NCBI RefSeq assembly: GCF_040049215.1
Contig: NZ_JBDZDN010000005.1
Span: forward strand, 62,001 to 126,000
DNA: 64,000 nucleotides
Reading direction: 5' to 3'
DNA from: Mesorhizobium_K sp040049215
GTDB taxonomy: Bacteria; Pseudomonadota; Alphaproteobacteria; Rhizobiales; Rhizobiaceae
A program made the translations under genes and the position numbers. The notes beneath the pieces were generated by a model, which saw only the letters and a list, made by a program, of their open reading frames with translations, did no database searches and was not told the DNA's origin. Shown one piece after another: positions 1 to 8,456 of the stretch. Positions within the stretch are counted from its first letter, which is position 1. Each line of letters begins with the position of its first letter.

Positions 1-773
1 CCCTGCTGAGTGCCGCCCTTCCGACCGGCGAACGCATCCAGGTCATCCTGCCGCCGGCCGCCCCCGACGGCGGCGCGATCTCGATCAGAAAACAGGTCGT
101 GAGCGATTTTACCCTGGAGGACTATCGCGACAACGGCGCGCTCGATGGGGTGTCGGTCTCGCTAGGCGGCCTCAGCGAAACCGAACGCGTTCTGATGCGC
201 CATCTTCGCGAACGTGACATCTACGGGTTCATCCGCGCGGCAATCGTCAATCGCGTGTCGATCTTGATCAGCGGCGGGACGTCGACGGGCAAGACCACAT
301 TTCTGAATGCCTGCCTGAAATCGGTCGACCGCCACGAACGCATCATAACGCTAGAGGACACACGCGAGCTGTTTCCACCCCAGGCGAACGCCGTGCATCT
401 TCTCGCGTCGCGTGGGGATCAGGGCACGGCCAATGTGACGATCCAGTCCTTGCTGGAAGCCTCGCTCCGGATGCGGCCGGACCGGCTCTTCGTCGGCGAG
501 GTGAGGGGCTCGGAAGCTTTTGCCTTCCTTCGTGCAATCAACACCGGTCATCCAGGTTCCATGTCAACGGTACACGCGGACACACCGCTCGGCGCCTACG
601 AGCAGCTTGCCATGATGGTCATGCAGTCAGGACTTTCGGCGGCTTACCCGAAGGCTGATCTGATCTCCTACATCAGACAAGTCATCCCGGTGGTGATCCA
701 GCTCCGGCGTGACGGCGGCCGGCGTGGCGTGTCGGAGATTTTCTTCGCGCGAGACGGGGCAGGAAACCAATGA
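1..773 (+). CDS. virB11: VirB11-type secretion ATPase, 5' end outside the window
   Basis: This is the hexameric traffic ATPase at the cytoplasmic base of a type IV secretion or conjugation channel. The reading frame is open from base 3, and about 256 residues are visible. The GTG at 99 is internal, because the codons before it still read as the end of the VirB11 N-terminal domain (GERIQVILPP). The ATPase core shows Walker A GGTSTGKTT, a Walker B region RLFVGEVRG and the His box GHPGSMSTVHAD. The stop overlaps the virD4 start by four bases (ATGA), so the two are translationally coupled as in virB-virD4 operons. A TrbB-type ATPase is the nearest alternative; the VirD4 neighbour favours VirB11. 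The rest of the virB operon should lie to the left. Confidence 0.92.
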   Translation, partial: LLSAALPTGERIQVILPPAAPDGGAISIRKQVVSDFTLEDYRDNGALDGVSVSLGGLSETERVLMRHLRERDIYGFIRAAIVNRVSILISGGTSTGKTTFLNACLKSVDRHERIITLEDTRELFPPQANAVHLLASRGDQGTANVTIQSLLEASLRMRPDRLFVGEVRGSEAFAFLRAINTGHPGSMSTVHADTPLGAYEQLAMMVMQSGLSAAYPKADLISYIRQVIPVVIQLRRDGGRRGVSEIFFARDGAGNQ

Positions 774-2848
774 CCGGATCGCTGCGCGCCTTCTACCTCA
801 CCTTTAGCCTCGTGATCGGCTGTATGGTGTGGATGCTGGCCTATGGAATGGCTTTGCAGTTCCTGTATCGTGACGGCCGCGTGCTGCAGACGATGGTCAC
901 GACCAATCCGTTTGCACCACTTCAGCAATTCATCGCTTACGCCGACAGTCCAGCGCTTCAGATGATCGCGCTTGGCTCGATCGCGCCGGCGGTCGCCGTC
1001 GCGGGGATCGTCGCCTATGCGGGCCTTCGCCGGAATTCTAATCCGCTCGGCGATGCAAGCTTCCAGACCATGATGTCGTTGCGCCGCGGCAAATGGTTTC
1101 AGCGCAGTGGGCAAATTCTCGGGCGCTTCGGCCGTCAGATCCTGCGTGTCAACGACGAGCGCCATCACTTGGTGATCGGGCCGACGCGTTCAGGAAAGGG
1201 GGCCGGCTATGTCGTGCCGAACGCGCTCACACACGAAGGATCGATGATCGTCACCGATCTAAAGGGCGAAATTTTCCGTAGCACGGCAGGCTACCGGAAG
1301 TCGAAAGGCAACCAGGTCTTCCTCTTCGCCCCGGGTTCGGCGCGAACGCACCGCTACAATCCCCTCGATTACATCCGTTCCGACCGCGGCGACCGTACGA
1401 CCGATATTCAGAACGTGGCGGCGATCCTCGTTCCCGAAAACACCGAGTCCGAGAATTCGATCTGGCAGGCGACTGCCCAGCAGGTGATGGCCGGGGTGAT
1501 CAGCTATATCAATGAGAGCGTCTTCTACGAGGGGCGACGGAATCTCGCGGAGGTCACCTCTTTCTTTAACAGCGGAGCCAATCTCCAGGCGCTGATGGCG
1601 CTCATCAAGGAGAGGGAGCCGTATCTGTCGCGCTTCACGCTGGAGAGCTTCAACGCCTATATTGCGCTTTCCGAACGCGCCGCGGCATCGGCATTGCTGG
1701 ATATCCAGAAAGCCTTGCGGCCGTTCCGCAACGAGCGGATCGCCGCCGCGACAAGCGTCACCGACATGGACCTGCGCGCCCTGAAGCATCGGCCGGTGTC
1801 GATCTACCTGGCGCCCAACATCACCGACATCACGCTCCTGAAACCGCTGCTCGCGCTTTTCGTCCAGCAAACGCTTGACACGTTGTTGCTGGAACAAGCC
1901 AGTAGGACGGTACCGGTCTATTTCCTGCTGGACGAGTTCCGGCAGCTCAAGAAGATGAGCGAGATAACGACCAAACTGCCCTACGTCGCCGGCTACAACA
2001 TCAAAATCGCCTTCATCATCCAGGACCTGAAGAATCTGGATGAAATTTATGGCGAAACATCCCGCCACTCACTGATGGGCAATTGCGGATATCAGCTTGT
2101 CTTTGGAGCGAACGACCAGGTTACGGCGGAGACTATCTCCAAGGGCCTGGGCAAGCGGACGGTGCGCTACAAAACCGAATCCCGCACCATTGAACTGATG
2201 GGTCTGCACCGCCGCACAAAAGTTGAGCAATTGCGCGAGCGCGATCTGATGATGCCGCAAGAGATTCGTCAGATGCCGCCGAGCAAGATGGTCATTATGG
2301 CAGAAGGGCAGGGGCCGATCCTCGCGGACAAGCTGCGCTTCTTCGCGACGTCGCCGTTCGACCGGATGGAAGCTTTCTCGAGGGCGAACGTGCCCTATGT
2401 GCCCACCGTCGAGTTCCTGCCGGCAGCAACTATGCCCGCAACAACGGCTGGATTTGCACGGAGCGAAAGCGGTGACGATGCGAAGCAGGCAGACGGTGTC
2501 GGCTCCAGGCGAGCAGTTGGTTCGGTCGTTCCAACCGGGAAAGCTACCCCGCCGTATCGGTTATTTCCGGATCCTGCCAAACGGTTGGAGGGCGCAAAGA
2601 TCACTGTGCGAGAGCCTGAAGTGGGGGACAGTTCGACGCCCCCAACGCAAAGGGGCGATTTGAAAGAGGTAAGGCGCAGATCCGCAGAGGCCGTCGAAGC
2701 AAGCTTTGCCGTGGCAGCGCGAAAACTGAAGATTCTTGTCGGGGAAAAGTCGAGACTGGCATCGTCAAAGGGTACACGGGACTGGTCAGCCGTGTTTGAT
2801 GAGACAGTTCCCGATGAGAACGAGCTCGAGCTTGCCCTGCAAGGCTGA
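770..2848 (+). CDS. virD4: VirD4-type coupling protein (T4CP ATPase)
   Basis: This is the inner-membrane coupling protein that hands the relaxase-DNA complex to the type IV secretion channel. The 692 residues begin with two hydrophobic segments (about 5-30 and 60-82), followed by the nucleotide-binding core. That core has Walker A GPTRSGKG near residue 138, the following IVTDLKGEIF signature and a Walker B region VYFLLDEFRQL near 380. The last 150 residues are polar and poorly conserved, as is usual for specificity tails. The start overlaps the end of virB11. Its natural partner relaxase is probably the one at 50641-53040, about 48 kb away, so cargo seems to have been inserted between them. 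The gene ends abruptly against a truncated CBS gene, which marks a junction. Confidence 0.93.
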   Translation: MTGSLRAFYLTFSLVIGCMVWMLAYGMALQFLYRDGRVLQTMVTTNPFAPLQQFIAYADSPALQMIALGSIAPAVAVAGIVAYAGLRRNSNPLGDASFQTMMSLRRGKWFQRSGQILGRFGRQILRVNDERHHLVIGPTRSGKGAGYVVPNALTHEGSMIVTDLKGEIFRSTAGYRKSKGNQVFLFAPGSARTHRYNPLDYIRSDRGDRTTDIQNVAAILVPENTESENSIWQATAQQVMAGVISYINESVFYEGRRNLAEVTSFFNSGANLQALMALIKEREPYLSRFTLESFNAYIALSERAAASALLDIQKALRPFRNERIAAATSVTDMDLRALKHRPVSIYLAPNITDITLLKPLLALFVQQTLDTLLLEQASRTVPVYFLLDEFRQLKKMSEITTKLPYVAGYNIKIAFIIQDLKNLDEIYGETSRHSLMGNCGYQLVFGANDQVTAETISKGLGKRTVRYKTESRTIELMGLHRRTKVEQLRERDLMMPQEIRQMPPSKMVIMAEGQGPILADKLRFFATSPFDRMEAFSRANVPYVPTVEFLPAATMPATTAGFARSESGDDAKQADGVGSRRAVGSVVPTGKATPPYRLFPDPAKRLEGAKITVREPEVGDSSTPPTQRGDLKEVRRRSAEAVEASFAVAARKLKILVGEKSRLASSKGTRDWSAVFDETVPDENELELALQG

Positions 2849-2851
2849 AAA

Positions 2852-3405
2852 CACCTACGCGATCACCGCATTAGCAGCCTGCCCGTGATTGACGATGATG
2901 GCCGCGTGACTGGCATCCTGACCGAGGGCGATCTGATGCGCAGGTCGGAAGTCGGTGCCAGGCGCTGGCGCCAGTCGATCGGGACACGGAGGAGAACCAC
3001 GCGGGCGCTTACGTGAAAAGCCACGGCTGGAAAGTGGCGGATGTGATGACCTCCGATCCAGTCAGGGTCGACGAGGAAACGCCGCTACGCGGCATCAAGC
3101 GCGTACTGGTAATGAGAGGACAGCACCTGGTCGGGATCGTCAGCCGAGCCGAACTCCTGCGAGTTCTCATCACAGCCAAATTCGACGCTACGGCGCCCGG
3201 TGATGACGCGATCCGGCGCAGCATCCTTACGCGGCCGCGAGAAGACGCAGGCATCAAAGGAGATGAACTCGCTCTCACTGTCGCCGACGGCCTGGTGCAT
3301 GTATCGGGAGCGGTCTTGTCGCAAAGTGAGCGAGATGCCGTCCGCGTGGTTGCCGAGGGCGTAAGGGGCGTCAAGGGCTTTTTCGACCACCTGTCCCTTG
3401 CCTAG
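2852..3405 (+). pseudogene. CBS-pair plus BON domain protein, 5'-truncated and frameshifted
   Basis: CBS pairs bind adenosyl ligands and BON domains associate with membranes; intact relatives are stress-related proteins common in rhizobia. Right after the virD4 stop, one frame reads the back half of a first CBS motif (RISSLPVIDDDGRVTGILTE) without a start or the front half. That frame stops at 3014-3016. The second CBS motif (VADVMTSDPV, LVGIVSRAELL) and a BON domain (LALTVADGLVHVSGAV) continue in the next frame to 3405, the switch lying near 2980-3012. A GTG at 3013 could still start a 130-residue CBS-BON fragment. The missing 5' end coincides with the end of the transfer operon, so a recombination event probably removed it. 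Confidence 0.8.
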
Positions 3406-3465
3406 CCCCACACAGGCGGCCGATGCTGGACGACAGCATCCTTCGAAATCCTGTCAGGTAACATC

Positions 3466-4794
3466 GTGAGCAACTCCGCCATACAAGACGACCTCGAGAC
3501 GTTGCAGCGGGAGACATTCGATTACTTCATCCATGAAGCTAACCCCGCCAACGGCCTTATTCGCGACAAAACCGAAACGAACTGGCCAGCGAGCATCGCC
3601 GCCACGGGCCTTGCGCTGGCCTGCTATCCGGTAGGGGTCGAACGCGGATTCATGAGCCGCCTCGCGGCGGTGGAACGCACTTTGGCCACGCTGCGCTTCT
3701 TCTGGAACAGCCCGCATGGGCCGGAGCCGGACGCCGCAGGATACCGCGGCTTCTACTACCACTTCCTGGATATGCAAACCGGCCGGCGAGCCTGGCGATG
3801 CGAGCTGTCGACCATCGACAGCACTTTTTTGTTGGCCGGTGCGCTGGCCGCCGCTGAGTTTTTCGATGCGAGCACGCAGGACGAGGCTGAGATCCGCACC
3901 TTGGCCGATGCACTCTACCGCCGCGTCGATTGGCGATGGGCACAGGACGACGGAGAAACCCTCACCCACGGTTGGACACCCGAGCGCGGGTTCCTGAAGT
4001 ACCGCTGGGAAGGATATGACGAGGCGCTTTTGCTCTATGTCCTGGGGCTCGGCTCTCCGACGCATCCTCTACCCCCGACCAGCTACTCGGCCTGGACGGC
4101 CACCTTCCGCTGGGAGCACTGCTACGGCTACGACTACCTCTATGCGGGACCACTGTTCATTCATCAGCTCTCGCATGTGTGGATCGACTTTCGCGGTTTG
4201 CAGGACCCTTTCATGCGAAGCAAGGGAAGCGACTATTTTGAAAACAGTCGGCGCGCCACCTACGTCCAGCAGCGTTACGCTATTGAAAACCCGCGTGGTT
4301 TCGACGGCTATGGTGAACATTGTTGGGGCCTTACCGCGAGCGAGGGTCCCGGCCCCTCCACACTCAAGCTGAACGGTATAGAGCGCCGGTTTGAGGACTA
4401 TGTCGGGCGCGGCGTCCCGTATGGCCCGGACGACGGCACGCTCGCCCCCTGGGCTATCGTGGCCTCTTTGCCGTTCGCTCCGGAGATCGTCCGACCAGCG
4501 ATCGCCTTCTGCATCCATCAGGCCAAGCTCAAGGCCGCCAACGCCTATGGCTTCAAGGCAGCCTTCAATCCGACGCATCCGGGGTCACCGGACAACATCT
4601 TTGGCTGGTGGATCTCGCCTTGGCACTTCGGCCTGAACGAAGGGCCCATCGTCCTTATGATCGAGAACGAACGCAGCAGCCTGTTGTGGCGATTGATGCG
4701 CGCGTGTCCGTACATCCGCAACGGCCTGCAAAGGGCGGGATTCGAAGGCGGCTGGCTGACGGAGTTCCCGCCGGTAACGAGCCCACCGTCTTGA
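3466..4794 (+). CDS. Glucoamylase-like family protein (GH144-type beta-1,2-glucanase candidate)
   Basis: The 442-residue protein matches by eye the (alpha/alpha)6 glucoamylase-like family, whose characterised members (GH144) are endo-beta-1,2-glucanases. Seen in sequence: the N-terminal QRETFDYFIHEANPANGLI, the aromatic-rich middle (GYDEALLLYVLGLGSP, WRWAQDD), and the C-terminal half with QQRYAIENPRGFDGYGEHCWG and GWWISPWHFGLNEGPIVLMI. Acidic residues in these blocks are candidate catalytic residues. No signal peptide is visible, so it may act on cytoplasmic cyclic or linear glucans, relevant because rhizobia make cyclic beta-1,2-glucan. The GTG start follows an in-frame stop by a few codons; no strong ribosome site is seen. 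It stands alone between scars. Confidence 0.8.
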   Translation: MSNSAIQDDLETLQRETFDYFIHEANPANGLIRDKTETNWPASIAATGLALACYPVGVERGFMSRLAAVERTLATLRFFWNSPHGPEPDAAGYRGFYYHFLDMQTGRRAWRCELSTIDSTFLLAGALAAAEFFDASTQDEAEIRTLADALYRRVDWRWAQDDGETLTHGWTPERGFLKYRWEGYDEALLLYVLGLGSPTHPLPPTSYSAWTATFRWEHCYGYDYLYAGPLFIHQLSHVWIDFRGLQDPFMRSKGSDYFENSRRATYVQQRYAIENPRGFDGYGEHCWGLTASEGPGPSTLKLNGIERRFEDYVGRGVPYGPDDGTLAPWAIVASLPFAPEIVRPAIAFCIHQAKLKAANAYGFKAAFNPTHPGSPDNIFGWWISPWHFGLNEGPIVLMIENERSSLLWRLMRACPYIRNGLQRAGFEGGWLTEFPPVTSPPS

Positions 4795-4874
4795 GCTTCA
4801 GACACCGGTCACGGGCCTGTTCAACGGGGACGGCCCTGCGTTGACCAGGATCGCCCTGCGCTGTCCAGGATCAA

Positions 4875-5240
4875 AGTCAGGACCAAATCCCAACGAAAGC
4901 GGCGGCGGCCGCCTGCGAGACACCTCCTTGCACTGGGCGCAGCCATACTTTGGACGGCGGGTGAGACCACGCGGAACGTCGCCGGCGTCACGTCGAGCCG
5001 CTCGGAGACGTCCTCGCCGATCCTGACCGGCCGGCAGTCGCGGCAGCCACAGGTAACGGTCTCCGGCTCGATGACGATCGCGACGTGCTCCAGATGCGCG
5101 GGGAACGCCTTGCGCGGTCGCGCAGCACGTTGCCGCTCGCCTCGTACCGGTCTGGACTTCGTCGAAGGCAAAGGCCTGCTGGTCGGCATCGATCTTCTCG
5201 GAGCGCCGCGTCGTCCTGCTCGCGCAGACGGCGAGTCAGG
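4875..5240 (-). pseudogene. IS66-family transposase (TnpC) remnant
   Basis: Read on the minus strand, fragments in successive frames match the N-terminal half of IS66 TnpC. They are RSEKIDADQQAFAFDE near 5165-5205, a short acidic and basic linker, then IGEDVSERLDVTPATFRVV near 4970-5030. After another frame change, LTRRPKYGCAQCKE appears near 4920-4965, corresponding to the zinc-finger-like CxxC. At least two frame changes are needed and the catalytic DDE part is missing, so it cannot transpose. No terminal repeats were found. It ends almost exactly where the DUF411 remnant begins (5245), suggesting that this element once truncated that gene. Confidence 0.75.
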
Positions 5241-5244
5241 TGCC

Positions 5245-5420
5245 CACCGGCTCCCGGCTGAAGACGTGGAAAGACTAATTTCGCAACGGCCCGATGCGGC
5301 GGGGCTCGCCGCTCCGGGGATGCCGCTGGGCTCTCCAGGAATGGGGGATCAGGCGCGCAGCTTTACCAGGTCCTGCTGGTCCTCAGAGACCGCACCACCG
5401 AGGTGTTCGCCGTCCACTAA
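5245..5420 (+). pseudogene. DUF411 metal-binding protein, 3' fragment with a frameshift
   Basis: The frame reads LPAEDVERLISQRPD and AAPGMPLGSPGMG, closely matching the C-terminal third of the intact DUF411 gene at 48563-49024 (LLAERPD, AVPGMPLGSPGMG). After GMGDQ the frame is lost. Restoring one missing base near 5354 gives QLYQVLLVLRDRTTEVFAVH and a natural stop at 5418-5420. The N-terminal part with the Cys-rich metal site is absent and is replaced by the IS66 remnant. DUF411 proteins are small exported proteins typical of copper clusters, so this may be the left edge of an older copper locus. Confidence 0.78.
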
Positions 5421-5466
5421 TCCCAGAGAACGTCGGTGGCCGTCGGCGATCGACGAACCCGACGTG

Positions 5467-6753
5467 TTATATCACCAGCACGGGAGCAAAACCGCCACCC
5501 GGCGTCCTGAAATTGGTCGTCTGGCCCTGGTAGAGGCGCGCGGCCGCAAGCAGCACCTGGCCATCATAAGTGTAAAGCCGCACGTCCATCTTGCGCGGTG
5601 CGACTGCGCCATCGATCTCGATCATGCGCTGCCCGGGCGCGGCAAAGGCTTGGGCCACGTAGCCGCCCCGGGCGATCTCGGCCCACACCCCTTTCGTCAC
5701 CTTGTCGCCGCGATAGACCGCCTTGCTGCCGTGGCCGGAGAGCGGCTTGAAAAACATGTCCTTGCGGGATTGCCAAAGGGCGTCCGCATTGTCGGGTGTG
5801 ACCAGAACGGTCCGAGGAACGCCGGCAAGCCGCAAGCGCATTTCTAAGGAAAGGCCTATGGTTTCCAGCGCCGCCGGATCGGACAGCAGCGTCAGATTGC
5901 GCTTGACCGCAAAAAGCGCGTGATGGCGCGGATTGGGCGTGACTACCACCGCGCCGTCCCGATACGCCGCTCTGAGGGCTGCATGCTCCGGGTGGTCCAG
6001 AGCAAAATCAACCAGGCGATTATAGACGAGGTCGATCCCGTGTCCGTCTAGCCGGACCCTGCCGCCTTCATATTGCAGCTCGCTCGCCTCGCCAATCACG
6101 GCGTCGATGCCGTGCTTCCGCAACAGCTGTCTGGCGAGCACGAATTCGGGATAGAGATATTGCTCCTCAGGCCGATCGTCGATGATCGCGATTCGTCGCG
6201 GCAAACCGGCGCCGCGCTGGCGCCGCCATTCGTCCCCGAACATCGTGACAACGCGGATTTCGAAATCGTCGCCTCTGGGCCCGATAAGCCCCTGCTCGAC
6301 TTCTGCACAGCAAGCCGCCTGTGCTTTGGCTAGGAGCGCGTTGAGGAATGCACCGCCTGCGTTGGTGTTCACTTCGATCAGCTTGGGGCCATCGTCACCG
6401 AGATGGAAATCGTGACCCATCAGTGCGCCGGCCGGACCGAAATCCCGCTGCGCGATTTCGGGGGCCCAAGAGAGGACTGCGTCGCGGTAGGCCGGCAATT
6501 TCGTCGCCGCCTCGATGGCTTCGACGATCCCGCGCATCTCCTCGATGACGGATTTGGATAGGAAGACCGGGACATTGGAAAACAGATGCGGCCGGGAGTT
6601 GTTGAAAGCTTCGTAGAAGCCCGCGTCGCCGGCCTCGTGATCCAGCGCCGACCGCAGCGCTGCGCGGTCGAGCGTAATGCAGAAGCAATTCCGGTTAAGC
6701 CGCGCCGTCGCGGAACTGCTGGCGTCTGCCGGAGCGGGATCCTTGACGTTCAT
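5467..6753 (-). CDS. ATP-grasp-like protein of unknown substrate
   Basis: This 428-residue soluble protein reads like an ATP-grasp or glutathione-synthetase-type ligase. LIEVNTNAGGAFLNALL near residue 125 is the acidic/Asn metal-binding motif normally found late in such folds. Near residue 335-350, FFKPLSGHGSKAVYRG looks like the glycine-rich ATP loop, and VAQAFAAPGQRMIEIDG follows. The order, with metal site before ATP loop, suggests a circularly permuted arrangement. No signal peptide. It is transcribed away from the copper module; the FNR-like box at 6967 lies about 210 bases upstream. Substrate is unknown; a peptide or amino-acid ligase is an inference from fold only. Confidence 0.6.
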   Translation of the reverse strand: MNVKDPAPADASSSATARLNRNCFCITLDRAALRSALDHEAGDAGFYEAFNNSRPHLFSNVPVFLSKSVIEEMRGIVEAIEAATKLPAYRDAVLSWAPEIAQRDFGPAGALMGHDFHLGDDGPKLIEVNTNAGGAFLNALLAKAQAACCAEVEQGLIGPRGDDFEIRVVTMFGDEWRRQRGAGLPRRIAIIDDRPEEQYLYPEFVLARQLLRKHGIDAVIGEASELQYEGGRVRLDGHGIDLVYNRLVDFALDHPEHAALRAAYRDGAVVVTPNPRHHALFAVKRNLTLLSDPAALETIGLSLEMRLRLAGVPRTVLVTPDNADALWQSRKDMFFKPLSGHGSKAVYRGDKVTKGVWAEIARGGYVAQAFAAPGQRMIEIDGAVAPRKMDVRLYTYDGQVLLAAARLYQGQTTNFRTPGGGFAPVLVI

Positions 6754-6966
6754 GTCTCGTCCTTGCCTGCTGTTGGCCGCTTTCCCAAGGAAGGGCCGCT
6801 GCAGCTTGCAGCATCAACCAGATCGCTGTCGAGACTGCGTGCCATCCAGCCCCATGAAACTCGTGATCCACTTTCGAGGCTTCCACGACTTCAGACCGGC
6901 AAGCGAGACATCCCATCAGCGTCTAATGATTGCCTGGCCACTTACGGCGCTTAACATGTTCTGACT

Positions 6967-6980
6967 TTGATTTGCGTCAA
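6967..6980. promoter_or_regulatory. FNR/FixK-type box
   Basis: TTGATTTGCGTCAA fits the TTGA-N6-TCAA consensus bound by FNR/FixK-family oxygen or redox regulators. It ends 33 bases before the ATG at 7014, a position compatible with a box centred about 41 bases upstream of a short-leader transcript, or overlapping the promoter. It suggests that the 7014-13476 module responds to low oxygen. The ATP-grasp gene in the other direction starts 214 bases away and is a less likely target. Confidence 0.55.
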
Positions 6981-7013
6981 AGCGGTAATCGTGATTGGCT
7001 CTAGACTACAACA

Positions 7014-7427
7014 ATGAAACTCACGCTGACCCACTTCCGCGTCCTGCTCGCCGCGATCATCCTGATCGCCGGCAGCGCGATGGTGAGCAGTGGACCGGGT
7101 CTTGCCGGAGAAGCCTGGGATATCGCTGTCGAACTCGGCGTTGCCGGTGACAGTACGGCTCTCCCCGCGAACGGTTCAGACCCACTGACAAGCCACATCG
7201 CGGCAACAGCCCAGGACAGCCACCACAACAGTTGCAGGCAGGACTGCAGCACGAATTGCATGTCCTCGGCCGGATCGGGTTGTTGCGGTGCCGCCGTTCC
7301 CTTGACAAAGGGGTGCAAGGCTCTCGATCGAGCCTCTATCGCCGCATGCGGCATCACGGATACCGGATTCCTGGCAACAGGCATCGATCCCGACGCTCTT
7401 CTACGACCTCCACGAAGCCACGTCTGA
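7014..7427 (+). CDS. Exported Cys/His-rich small protein, copper-cluster type
   Basis: This 137-residue protein has an N-terminal signal-like hydrophobic stretch (VLLAAIILIAGSAMV) and a Cys/His cluster in the mature part (DSHHNSCRQDCSTNCMSS, then SGCCGAA) that could bind copper. The C-terminus ends LLRPPRSHV. The same layout of signal segment, Cys cluster and terminal PP motif recurs in the proteins at 32708, 37715 and 44298, which suggests a family resembling CopL/DUF2946-type copper proteins. It is the first gene of the left copper module and sits directly downstream of the FNR-like box. No enzymatic motif is visible; exact function unknown. Confidence 0.6.
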   Translation: MKLTLTHFRVLLAAIILIAGSAMVSSGPGLAGEAWDIAVELGVAGDSTALPANGSDPLTSHIAATAQDSHHNSCRQDCSTNCMSSAGSGCCGAAVPLTKGCKALDRASIAACGITDTGFLATGIDPDALLRPPRSHV

Positions 7428-7462
7428 ACCCGCGCCAGCGCGGTTCTCGGGTTTGTTAGGCA

Positions 7463-7483
7463 GACAGAACCAGAGGTTCTGTC
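7463..7483. repeat. Perfect 9-bp inverted repeat, possible terminator or operator
   Basis: GACAGAACC, a 3-base spacer and GGTTCTGTC form a perfect stem 36 bases after the stop of the 7014 gene. There is no strong T-run after it, so it may be a factor-dependent terminator, an RNA stability element or a protein-binding palindrome in front of the DUF5676 gene. A second weak stem (AACCCG with CGGGTT) lies immediately upstream. Confidence 0.4.
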
Positions 7484-7602
7484 ACTCCGCTAGCAATCGC
7501 GAGATTCGCGCCGGCGTTCAGCGGGACGTGCCGCTCGCACACCAGCCGTCATCGGCTATGCGAATGGCCAAGACAATGCGCCAAACTCAGTGGAGAATTT
7601 CC

Positions 7603-7884
7603 ATGAACAAGAAGCTAAGCACTCTAGCCGTCGGCGTCGCGCTGGGCGTCACACTCGCCCTTCTGAGCATGTTGTGCGCTCTCGCCTTCGCGATATGGCC
7701 GGATCGAACGCTCGATTTCTTCGGCGCCTTCATGCATGGGCTCGACCTGAGTGCGGTCAGATCCGCCGCGCCGATCAGCCCTGGTCGTGCGCTCTACGGC
7801 ATTGTCGGTCTTGGAATCGTCGGCCTCGTCGCGGGTGTTGTCTACGCCTCTATTTACAATGTCGCCGCCACCGGGCGGCGTTAG
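7603..7884 (+). CDS. DUF5676-type small membrane protein
   Basis: The 93-residue protein begins MNKKLSTLAVGVALGVT and has two transmembrane segments (about 8-32 and 62-86) separated by a short loop with a DFFGAFMHGLDLS stretch. This matches the DUF5676 pattern, a family often found near heavy-metal genes. The ATG at 7603 is preferred over the longer open frame because it has a GGAGA-like ribosome site and begins at the conserved N-terminus. The next gene starts 26 bases later, so they are likely co-transcribed. Function unknown. Confidence 0.65.
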   Translation: MNKKLSTLAVGVALGVTLALLSMLCALAFAIWPDRTLDFFGAFMHGLDLSAVRSAAPISPGRALYGIVGLGIVGLVAGVVYASIYNVAATGRR

Positions 7885-7910
7885 CACAAATGGCCAATGG
7901 GAAGCCGGCC

Positions 7911-8456
7911 ATGACAAACCGTTCACAACTTGCGCCACCCGTGAGCTACACTTGGACATTCTCGTCCGCACTGCTTGCCTTTGCGGGAATGATCATTACC
8001 GGGATCGGACTGTATTTCATCGTCCTGCGTCCATCATTACTGCCCGAGGATATCCGCTACATAGGCCTGTCGGCCGCCGAGCTTGAAGCCATCGGTCCGC
8101 GGCTCGCCACGTGGCTCACGCATGTTTTCAGGGTGCTCGGGGGATACGCGCTTGCCACCGGCGCGCTTCTGATTGCGCTGGCAGCGACGGCATTCCGCAC
8201 GCGCCACTCGGTCGCGGTGGCCGGAGCCCTAGTAGGAGGTGCGTCGTCCATCGGACTGATGGCGGTCGTGAACTTCATGATCGATTCCGATTTCAAATGG
8301 GCTTTGCTCGCCGGCGCGCTGGTCTGGGCACTGAGCCTGATCGTCTTTTGGTTCGAGAGTGGCGGCTCAGCCGACGCGCCCAAGAACAACAACCTCTATC
8401 AAGCCACCAGTGGAAGGAGCCCAACCCATGAACCCGCAGACACAATATCGAAATGA
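7911..8456 (+). CDS. Four-helix integral membrane protein, unknown
   Basis: The 181-residue protein has four predicted membrane spans (about 16-38, 73-98, 102-122 and 126-146) and a polar C-terminal tail. The start at 7911 (MTNRSQLAPPVSYTW) is chosen because the upstream part of the open frame reads through the DUF5676 gene in another frame. No catalytic motif was recognised. The 3' end overlaps the start of the next gene by 29 bases, which indicates tight coupling. Conserved company (DUF5676, DUF2933, ICMT-like enzyme, multicopper oxidase) suggests a membrane role in metal handling, but this is only inference. Confidence 0.6.
   Translation: MTNRSQLAPPVSYTWTFSSALLAFAGMIITGIGLYFIVLRPSLLPEDIRYIGLSAAELEAIGPRLATWLTHVFRVLGGYALATGALLIALAATAFRTRHSVAVAGALVGGASSIGLMAVVNFMIDSDFKWALLAGALVWALSLIVFWFESGGSADAPKNNNLYQATSGRSPTHEPADTISK

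Noticed and set aside
5071..5847. Long plus-strand open frame across the IS66/DUF411 remnants and the ATP-grasp-like gene
   Set aside because: Only a short part matches DUF411; the rest is the antisense of the ATP-grasp-like gene and shows no family pattern. Treated as remnant plus shadow.
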